Assembly: GCF_006517275.1 (NCBI RefSeq)
Contig: NZ_CP041191.1
Coordinates: forward strand, 4,893,001 to 4,957,000
DNA length: 64,000 nt
DNA from: Labrenzia sp. PHM005
Lineage (GTDB): Bacteria > Pseudomonadota > Alphaproteobacteria > Rhizobiales > Stappiaceae
Direction: 5' to 3'
Shown: in pieces, positions 57,595-64,000 of the stretch
Position numbering within the stretch: position 1 is the stretch's first letter
Layout: every line of letters starts with the position of its first letter
Position numbers and translations under genes: made by a program
The notes under the pieces: model-generated
Databases searched by the model: none
What the model saw: the letters and a program-made list of their open reading frames with translations, nothing else
Told to the model about the DNA's origin: nothing

Positions 57595-60594
57595 TTACGA
57601 GGCCTCCGCCGCCTCAACAGGCCCAACAAGCCGTTCGAAGACTGCTCGAACCTGCTGCTGCAACTCGCCCAATTCGGCTTCCAGCCGTTCAAACGCCGGA
57701 CTGCCCGAGGCCTGGAGCAACAGATCCAGAACGCCGCGCGGCGCTTCTGCCGGAACGAATTTGCCAGACAGTGCCAGCCGGAGAACCTGGGTCAAGCGGT
57801 GATAGAGGCGCAAGGCCTCCAGAAGCAGGCCGGAATCACCGCTCTCCAGACACCCGGCATCGCGAAGGTTTTCCAGAGCCTGTTCCGTGCCCTGCGCCAG
57901 AATCTCAGGATGATCATGGGCATGGGCCAGTTGCAGGTACTGAGCTATGAACTCGATATCGACCAGGCCTCCGGCCACCTGCTTCAAATCCCAGATGTCC
58001 TTGGTGCCTTTTTCCTTCTCGATCTTGGCCCGCATGGTCCGAACATCATCGGCGAGCTTTTGAATGTCCCGCGGCTGAACCAAAGTGCTGCAAATGCTGT
58101 CGTGGATCTTGTTTGAATAGGCCTCAGAGGTGGAGGCGATCACCCGCCCTCGGGTCAGCGCCATATGTTCCCAGGTCCAGGCCTCGTTCTTCTGATAGGA
58201 AATGAAGCCGTCAAGGTTGGTCGCCAGAGGTCCCGCATTGCCGGACGGGCGCAGCCGGAAGTCAACTTCGTACAGCGCGCCTTCTGCGGTTGGTGCCGAT
58301 AAGGCCGTTACAAGCCGCTGGGTCAGCCGGGTGTAAAACTGGCTGATGGCGAGCGGGCGTTTTCCATCCGATTGTTTGACATCTTCCGGCGCTTCATAGA
58401 GCAAGATCAGATCAAGGTCAGACGCCGCCGTCATTTCGCGGCCGCCGAGTTTGCCCATGGCCAGAACCGCGACCTCTCCCCCCGGCACAGTGCCGTGGCT
58501 TTCGCCCACATGATCAACCACCTGGGTCATCAACCGGTCGACGACAACTTCCGCAAGCCGGGCAAGTGCAAAGCCGACCCGGTCTGCGGACAGGGTGTCA
58601 GAGATCAGACGGAGGCCAATCAGGAACTGCTGCTCCTGGGCAAAGATCCGCGCCCGGTCGAGCGCTTCTTCATAAAATTGGGATTGGGAGAGCGTGCGGT
58701 CGAGACCAATCCGGAACTCTTCAACACTTGGCATGGCGCCAAAAAACGCCGGATCCAGAACGGTATCAAGCACATGAACACGCTTGGACACAGTATCGGC
58801 CATGCGCGGTGCAGCGCCCATGGTTGTCGCCAAAAGCGTGAGCAGTTGCGGGTTTGATCTGAGCAACGAGAACAGTTGCACGCCCGCCGGCAGTTTGGCC
58901 ATGAAGCTATCAAACGCCCGCAAGGCTGCATCCGCGTTGTCCGTTGCAGCGAGCGCGTTAAGCAGGACCGGGTGCATTTCGGTCAGACGTTCACGTGCCT
59001 TTGTCGACCGGGTGCAGGGATAGCGGCCAAAGTGCCAGGATTTGACGATCCCCGCCGCTTCGGCTGGCTGCTGAAATCCAAGTTTCGACAAGGTTTCCAG
59101 TGTGTCCGGATCATGATCATCGCCGGTGAAGACCAGATTGCCGGTTTCGGATGCAAGCGCTGGTTCGTCTTCAAACAATTCTGAATAATGATGCTGAACC
59201 TTGCGGAAATGGCCGAGAAGTTCCGTTTCAAAGGCGTCCAGCGTATCGAACCCCATCAGAGCGGATATCCGATTCAGGCCCTCCTCATCCTTGGGCAGAA
59301 GCTGGGTCTGTTCATCGTTCAGCATCTGAATGCGGTGTTCGACGGTGCGCAAAAATGTATAGGCGGCACCCATTTCATCCCGAGCCTGCGGCCGGATCCA
59401 ATCTGTCTCGGTCAGTGCGTCCAGCATGTCGAGCGTGCGCCGTCCGCGCAGGGCGGGATTGCGCCCGCCGGCAATCAACTGCTGGGTTTGGACGAAAAAC
59501 TCCACTTCGCGAATACCGCCGCGGCCAAGTTTGACGTTGTGGCCCGCGACCGCAATGGCACCATGGCCTTTATGCATATGGATCTGCCGCTTGATCGATT
59601 GCACATCGGCGATGGCGGCAAAGTCGAGATATTTGCGCCAGATGAACGGCGTGATTTCCTTTAAAAAGGCCTCCCCGGCCGGGATATCGCCTGCACAGGG
59701 CCGCGCCTTGATCAAGGCTGCCCGCTCCCAGTTCTGGCCGAGAGACTCGTAATAAACCAGCGCCGCCGGCATCGACATGGCCAGCGGGGTCGCACCGGGG
59801 TCCGGTCGCAGCCGCAAATCCGTGCGGAAGACATAACCGTCCGCGGTCCGGTCCTGCATGATCTTGACCAGCCGCCGGGTCATGCGCACGAATTCCACCG
59901 GCGCTTCGGCAGATCCGGCCATCGGCGCCTTGTCCGGATCGTAGAGCACGATCAAATCGATATCGGAAGAGTAATTCAGCTCATTGGCGCCGTGTTTGCC
60001 CATGGCCAGCACGATCAAACCGGAGTCGAGTTCCGGCTTCTCCGGATCTTTCGGTTCGAATTTTCCCCGCCGCGTCAGATCGCTGAGGCAGAACCGGATT
60101 GCGGCGGTCAGTGCCGCATCTGCAAATCCCGCAAGGGCTTTTGTGACTCGGTTAAGGCCAATCGCGCCGCAGATGTCGGCAAGGCCAAGCGTCAACGCCA
60201 AATCCTGTTTCAACAACCGAAGATCCCGGGTGATTCCGGCTTCATCATCGGCCTGGGCATTGCGGGCATTTTCCAAAATAGACGCCAGGCGGCGTTCCGG
60301 CGCATCTGAAACGATCTCCAGCAGCCGAACTGGATCCGTCATGATCAAATCGCGCAGATAGGAGGAGTTGCAGATGATCCCGGCCAGCAGCTCTTCCAGC
60401 TCCGGCGTTTTGTTCAAAAGGGTTTTTAGGGGCTCACCGGCTTCGGGATGCGCCAAAAGATCGGCTATGAAAAGACTGGCCCGGTCAAGATCCGTCACCA
60501 ACGGAATGATCGCGATCCGGTCGGCAAGCGAACCGGCCTGTCCGTCATCCGTCTGTTGATGTGTCCCGTCCACTGCCATGCCCGTCTTGTCCAT
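57595..60594 (-). CDS. glnE: Glutamine synthetase adenylyltransferase/deadenylylase
   Basis: GlnE adjusts nitrogen assimilation by adding AMP to glutamine synthetase or removing it, under PII control. Both nucleotidyltransferase halves are visible: the N-terminal deadenylylase site GKHGANELNYSSDIDLIVLY near residue 205 and the C-terminal adenylylase site GKLGGREMTAASDLDLILLY near 690. Each keeps the DxD pair. The length, about 1,000 residues, is near the family norm. The start is uncertain: ATG 60594 (GGAAACAG upstream) is used here; 60579 and 60636 are alternatives. All lie inside or close to the 3' end of the kinase gene, so translation is coupled. Confidence 0.95.
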   Translation of the reverse strand: MDKTGMAVDGTHQQTDDGQAGSLADRIAIIPLVTDLDRASLFIADLLAHPEAGEPLKTLLNKTPELEELLAGIICNSSYLRDLIMTDPVRLLEIVSDAPERRLASILENARNAQADDEAGITRDLRLLKQDLALTLGLADICGAIGLNRVTKALAGFADAALTAAIRFCLSDLTRRGKFEPKDPEKPELDSGLIVLAMGKHGANELNYSSDIDLIVLYDPDKAPMAGSAEAPVEFVRMTRRLVKIMQDRTADGYVFRTDLRLRPDPGATPLAMSMPAALVYYESLGQNWERAALIKARPCAGDIPAGEAFLKEITPFIWRKYLDFAAIADVQSIKRQIHMHKGHGAIAVAGHNVKLGRGGIREVEFFVQTQQLIAGGRNPALRGRRTLDMLDALTETDWIRPQARDEMGAAYTFLRTVEHRIQMLNDEQTQLLPKDEEGLNRISALMGFDTLDAFETELLGHFRKVQHHYSELFEDEPALASETGNLVFTGDDHDPDTLETLSKLGFQQPAEAAGIVKSWHFGRYPCTRSTKARERLTEMHPVLLNALAATDNADAALRAFDSFMAKLPAGVQLFSLLRSNPQLLTLLATTMGAAPRMADTVSKRVHVLDTVLDPAFFGAMPSVEEFRIGLDRTLSQSQFYEEALDRARIFAQEQQFLIGLRLISDTLSADRVGFALARLAEVVVDRLMTQVVDHVGESHGTVPGGEVAVLAMGKLGGREMTAASDLDLILLYEAPEDVKQSDGKRPLAISQFYTRLTQRLVTALSAPTAEGALYEVDFRLRPSGNAGPLATNLDGFISYQKNEAWTWEHMALTRGRVIASTSEAYSNKIHDSICSTLVQPRDIQKLADDVRTMRAKIEKEKGTKDIWDLKQVAGGLVDIEFIAQYLQLAHAHDHPEILAQGTEQALENLRDAGCLESGDSGLLLEALRLYHRLTQVLRLALSGKFVPAEAPRGVLDLLLQASGSPAFERLEAELGELQQQVRAVFERLVGPVEAAEAS

Positions 60595-62023
60595 TACTGT
60601 TTCCGCCGCTTCCCGGCTCAGCCGGGGAAAGATCAATCCGGGCTATCAGACCCGGGTTTCCATTTGTGAAACGCAAGTTTCCACCATGCAAGCGGGCAAC
60701 GGCTTTGACTAGGCTCAATCCCAAGCCAGTTCCAGGTTCTGACCGGCTTTCGTCCAGGCGCACGAACCGGTCCTGCACTCTTTCCTGTTGCTCATCGGGA
60801 ATACCGGAACCATTGTCTTCAACACTCAACACGATCCGGGCGTCTTTTTCTTTTGCGGACAGACGGATCTTGAGATCGCCTTCTGACGGCCGACCATATT
60901 TCAAAGCATTTTCGATCAGGTTCACCAGACCTTGAACAACCAGCTCTTTCTGACAGCTGGCAAACACTCCATCTGTGACATTGATCTCCAGAACACCGCC
61001 CTCGTCTTCAATCAGCGGTTCATAAAGCTCAGCGATTTCGCTGACCAAACTCTTGACGTCAACACGCTCCAGACCGTCGCCCGGTGCCATGGCTTCGATG
61101 CGAGCGATACGCAGAAGGGCATTGAAAACCCTGAGCAATTGATCGGTTTCTGAGAGCGTATCTTCCAAAGCCGTTCGATATCCCTCACCGCTTTCCGCAT
61201 CGCGCAAGGCACTTTCCACCCTGATTTGCAGCCGAGTGAGCGGCGTCTTCAAGTCGTGCGCGATGTTGTCGGTCACGTCTTTCATGGATCGCATCAGGAG
61301 TTCGATCCGGTCCAGCATCGTGTTCAAACTGACAGCAAGCCGGTCAAATTCATCATCATTTCCGGCGACCGGAAGCCGTTCGGTCAAATCCCCGGTCATG
61401 ATGGTGCGGCTGGTATCGGTGATTTCATCGATCCGTTTCATCACCCGCCGGCTGACAAAAATCCAGGTGATTGCGGCCATGACAACAACCACGATGAGCC
61501 ACAATCGCAGGGCATTTGCCAACAGGTTTGAGAATCTGAGTTGCTCGCCCAAATCGCGCCCGACCAACAGGCGGAAACCACCCCGCAGTTCAAAGGTGCG
61601 AACCATGGCCTGGCGTTCAACATCTGAGATATCCTGACCTTGCCGTGTGTAATGCACCCGGCGCAAACCACCATCAGCTTCTTCCAAAACAAGCGTTGGC
61701 AGGCGGGCGATGTTTCCGGCGAGGGCATTTCCAGCAAAGTCGACAAGAAGGTAGAGGCTGGCATCGGGGTGGCGGGAGCGCCGGTCGATGGTTTGCACCA
61801 GATCCCGGACACCGCCGCGGACATAGATATCCGACAGGCCGTTGAGTTCGGCATCGATGGTTTGCACCACCTGTTCCGACATCAGATTGTCGGTGTTCTG
61901 GGAAATATAGACCAGCAGGAACCCGGACAGCAGCGTGAACACCGCGATATAGAGCAGTGACAGCTTAAAAGCTGTGGTGCGGGTTACCCTACTGAGCCGC
62001 GTCACGGATCGTATATCCAGCAC
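60545..62023 (-). CDS. HAMP sensor histidine kinase
   Basis: The 492-residue kinase has two helices (residues ~20-40 and ~165-188) around a ~125-residue periplasmic sensor, then HAMP (RRVMKRIDEITDTSRTIMTG), the H-box VTDNIAHDLKTPLTRLQIRV and the ATPase domain (LVNLIENALKYGRP, VEDNGSGIPDE, GTGLGLSLVKAVARLHGG). It should phosphorylate the response regulator encoded upstream, whose end it overlaps by 35 bases if the GTG at 62023 is used; a GTG at 62005 is an alternative start. Its own 3' end overlaps glnE. Confidence 0.93.
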   Translation of the reverse strand: MLDIRSVTRLSRVTRTTAFKLSLLYIAVFTLLSGFLLVYISQNTDNLMSEQVVQTIDAELNGLSDIYVRGGVRDLVQTIDRRSRHPDASLYLLVDFAGNALAGNIARLPTLVLEEADGGLRRVHYTRQGQDISDVERQAMVRTFELRGGFRLLVGRDLGEQLRFSNLLANALRLWLIVVVVMAAITWIFVSRRVMKRIDEITDTSRTIMTGDLTERLPVAGNDDEFDRLAVSLNTMLDRIELLMRSMKDVTDNIAHDLKTPLTRLQIRVESALRDAESGEGYRTALEDTLSETDQLLRVFNALLRIARIEAMAPGDGLERVDVKSLVSEIAELYEPLIEDEGGVLEINVTDGVFASCQKELVVQGLVNLIENALKYGRPSEGDLKIRLSAKEKDARIVLSVEDNGSGIPDEQQERVQDRFVRLDESRSEPGTGLGLSLVKAVARLHGGNLRFTNGNPGLIARIDLSPAEPGSGGNSNGQDGHGSGRDTSTDG

Positions 62024-62675
62024 CGCGGATCGTGTGTAGCAACGGCGCTCCGAACCCTTTGTCGATCTTGCCGCGCAGCCTTGAGATATGCACGTCGATC
62101 ACATTGGTCTGCGGATCGAAATGATACTCCCAGACGTTCTCCAACAGCATGGTCCGGGTGACCACCTGACCGGCGTTCTGCATCAGATACTCCAGCAGAC
62201 GGAATTCGCGTGGCTGCAATGGAATTTCAGTTTCGCCGCGCCGGCAGGAGTGGGCCATGCGGTCCAGCGTCAAGTCACCAACCGTATAGGTCGTTTCTAT
62301 CTGACTGGCTGTTTTCGGGCGCCGTGCCAGCGCTTCGACCCGCGCCTGAAGTTCGGTAAACGCATAGGGCTTCGGCAGATAGTCGTCTCCGCCGGCTTTC
62401 AGACCTGTCACCCGGTCATCGACTTGCCCCAGCGCAGACAGGATCAAAACGGGTGTGTGATTGCCGCTCTTGCGCAGCTCCTCAATGACCGACAGTCCGT
62501 CGCGCTTGGGCAGCATGCGATCAACAATCAGGATGTCATATTCGCTCTCAAGCGCCATTTGCAGGCCTGTTTCGCCGTCTCCGGCTTTGTCGGCCGTATG
62601 CCCCAGCTCGCTCAATCCCTTGACGAGATAGTTCGCAGCTTCGGGGTCATCTTCAATTACAAGAATCCGCAACAT
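61989..62675 (-). CDS. OmpR-family response regulator
   Basis: The 228-residue regulator has a receiver domain with Asp9-Asp10, phospho-acceptor Asp52 (ILIVDRMLP) and Lys in YLPKPYAF. A winged-helix domain of OmpR type follows (LQPREFRLLEYLMQNAGQVV, RGAGYTI). The acceptor Asp is followed by RMLPKRDG rather than the common MMLPxxDG. I chose the ATG at 62675, where the receiver begins; the 62762 frame adds an unconserved tail. Its partner is the overlapping kinase. Target genes are unknown; the neighbouring Do-type protease gene and glnE are possible but unproven targets. Confidence 0.93.
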   Translation of the reverse strand: MLRILVIEDDPEAANYLVKGLSELGHTADKAGDGETGLQMALESEYDILIVDRMLPKRDGLSVIEELRKSGNHTPVLILSALGQVDDRVTGLKAGGDDYLPKPYAFTELQARVEALARRPKTASQIETTYTVGDLTLDRMAHSCRRGETEIPLQPREFRLLEYLMQNAGQVVTRTMLLENVWEYHFDPQTNVIDVHISRLRGKIDKGFGAPLLHTIRGAGYTIRDAAQ

Positions 62676-62848
62676 GGCTTTGTTGTACCGTGTGAGCGTT
62701 GAGAAGAAAATGGGCTGGCAACAACGTGGATGTGAAACGCTGCTGCCAGCCGTCATGCGCAAGACCGGCCCGTCGGGGTTGGGGGCAGAGGGCAGACCGG
62801 CCTTGCTCTCAAGAGCGGGAACAGGACCCGCTCCTGATCAGTGTTGGT

Positions 62849-64000
62849 TTACGCCAGCTTCATAGGCAGGGCGACGAACCTTGTTGTGTCGTTGGTCTCG
62901 ACCCGGAACAGCACCGCTTTACGGCCGTCCTCTTCCGCTTTCTTGACCGCTTTCAGAACGTCTTCCGGTGAGTTCACCTTCATGCCCGCAACTTCCAGGA
63001 TCACATCCCCTTCACGCAGGCGCTTTTCTGCTGCCGGGCCATCTGGATCGATCTCAGCGATCACCACACCGTTACCATCAAGACCGGCTTCGGCTTTGGT
63101 GGTCAGGACAAGGCCCATGTCATCAAGACTGGTCGTTTCCTCCTCAACAGCCTCAGATACGGCGGCAGCTTGCTGCTGATCCTGTAGGCGGCCAAGAGTT
63201 ACGGCAATGTCCTGTTCCTTCCCATCGCGCCAGATGGTGAGGTCGACCTTGGTGTCCGGGCTGAAAGCAGCGATGATCTTGGACAGGTCCCGCGGGCCTT
63301 CGACTTTTGTACCTTCAACGGCCAGGATTGTATCTCCTGAGCGCAGGCCAGCCTTCTGAGCCGGGCTGTTATCCTGCGCCTCCGCGACAATAGCGCCGCG
63401 GGTCTCGCCAAGGCCGAGGCTCTCGGCAATGTCGTCAGTGACGTTCTGGATCTGAACCCCAAGCCAGCCACGGACAACAGTCCCGCCGTCTTTGAGTTCC
63501 ATGATGACGTCTTGAGCGGTGGACGCCGGGATCGCAAAGGCAATACCGACATTGCCGCCGGATGGTGAGAAGATCGCGGCATTCACACCAATGACTTCAC
63601 CGTTCATGTTGAACGCAGGGCCACCGGAGTTGCCGCGGTTTACCGGCGCGTCGATCTGAATGAAATCGTCGTACGGTCCAGCGCCGATGTCACGGCCGCG
63701 GGCAGAGACGATGCCAGCTGTCACAGAGCCGCCAAGACCGAAGGGATTTCCGATCGCCACCGTCCATTCACCAACGTCCGGTGCCTCATCGGCGAAGTCG
63801 ACATAGGTGAAATCCTTGCCGCCTTCGATTTTCAACAGCGCCAGATCTGTGCGCTTGTCTGCACCGATCAAGACGGCATCATACTCTTCACCCTCATGAT
63901 CAATAACTGTGAACTCAGTTCCCTTTTCGATCACATGCTGGTTTGTGACAACATACCCATCGCCTGTGATGAAGAAGCCGGACCCTTGCGACATGCCATA
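62849..64000 (-). CDS. Do-type periplasmic serine protease, N-terminus beyond right edge
   Basis: This DegP/HtrA-family protein is open to the right edge; only its C-terminal ~384 residues are seen, starting just before SQGSGFFITGDGYVVTNQHV. The catalytic triad is present: His in NQHV, Asp in ADKRTDLALLKI, Ser in NRGNSGGPAFN. Two PDZ domains follow (from GWLGVQIQNVTDDIAESLGL and from MGLVLTTKAEAGL). It degrades or refolds damaged envelope proteins. The missing part would hold the signal peptide. The gene lies 173 bases upstream of the response regulator gene on the same strand. Confidence 0.93.
   Translation of the reverse strand, partial: YGMSQGSGFFITGDGYVVTNQHVIEKGTEFTVIDHEGEEYDAVLIGADKRTDLALLKIEGGKDFTYVDFADEAPDVGEWTVAIGNPFGLGGSVTAGIVSARGRDIGAGPYDDFIQIDAPVNRGNSGGPAFNMNGEVIGVNAAIFSPSGGNVGIAFAIPASTAQDVIMELKDGGTVVRGWLGVQIQNVTDDIAESLGLGETRGAIVAEAQDNSPAQKAGLRSGDTILAVEGTKVEGPRDLSKIIAAFSPDTKVDLTIWRDGKEQDIAVTLGRLQDQQQAAAVSEAVEEETTSLDDMGLVLTTKAEAGLDGNGVVIAEIDPDGPAAEKRLREGDVILEVAGMKVNSPEDVLKAVKKAEEDGRKAVLFRVETNDTTRFVALPMKLA

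Noticed and set aside
1..64000. tRNA, rRNA, CRISPR array, prophage or transposase genes
   Set aside because: I looked on both strands for cloverleaf-like ends with CCA, regularly spaced direct repeats, and integrase or transposase motifs and found none; a covariance-model scan would be needed to exclude small RNAs fully.

Overview
The window is a 64 kb chromosomal stretch of a moderately GC-rich alphaproteobacterium. Gene content fits a marine Stappiaceae-like organism (Roseibium/Labrenzia relatives) or a close Rhizobiales/Rhodobacterales lineage: Tat-exported PhoX, a DUF2336 protein, two class III cyclases, a PAS histidine kinase with an alphaproteobacterial-type H-box region, and the order protease - response regulator - histidine kinase - glnE. 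The genus is an inference. I see no rRNA, tRNA, CRISPR array, prophage or insertion-sequence transposase.

Layout. 0-4 kb: a DUF2336 gene running off the left edge, then an orphan FlhB C-terminal-domain gene and a FliK-like hook-length protein. 4-8 kb: small proteins, a predicted exported agmatinase-family enzyme overlapping a DUF3299 gene, and a YjhX-family gene. 8-11.2 kb: PhoX phosphatase with a PhoB-box-like site, and soxR divergent from a VOC protein over a near-perfect SoxR box. 11.3-16 kb: a DSD1-type PLP enzyme, an HSD10-like dehydrogenase, a membrane adenylate cyclase and a LuxR-type regulator. 16.3-26.5 kb: a divergent locus with four glycosyltransferases, a polysaccharide deacetylase and a DUF3088 protein on the + strand, facing an aberrant ABC exporter-like protein, a cyclic-nucleotide-binding protein and an MBL-fold hydrolase on the - strand. 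I consider this the best candidate for an undescribed system. 26.5-28.4 kb: AT-rich sequence with two REPIN-like repeat doublets around one unknown gene, then msrA. 28.6-31.4 kb: a GNAT gene and a cobalt-type nitrile hydratase operon. 31.4-36.4 kb: regulators (XRE, LysR), a membrane-SRPBCC fusion, DUF1330 and a TPR protein. 36.4-43.9 kb: a complete oligopeptide-type ABC importer operon carrying two SAM methyltransferase genes, preceded by a consensus CRP-type palindrome next to a second adenylate cyclase gene. 44-48.3 kb: that cyclase, a NUDIX hydrolase, a family III CoA-transferase and a methyltransferase. 48.5-56.5 kb: aminopeptidase N, a PAS histidine kinase and a chemotaxis receptor. 56.6-64 kb: an alpha/beta hydrolase, glnE, an overlapping two-component pair, and a Do-type periplasmic protease running off the right edge.

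How the genes work together. Cyclic nucleotide signalling recurs: two adenylate cyclases, one stand-alone cNMP-binding protein inside the glycan locus, and a CRP-type operator in front of the peptide importer. Stress and nutrient control is visible directly in DNA sites (SoxR box, Pho box). Most other regulatory links proposed below are inferences from inverted repeats in promoter positions.
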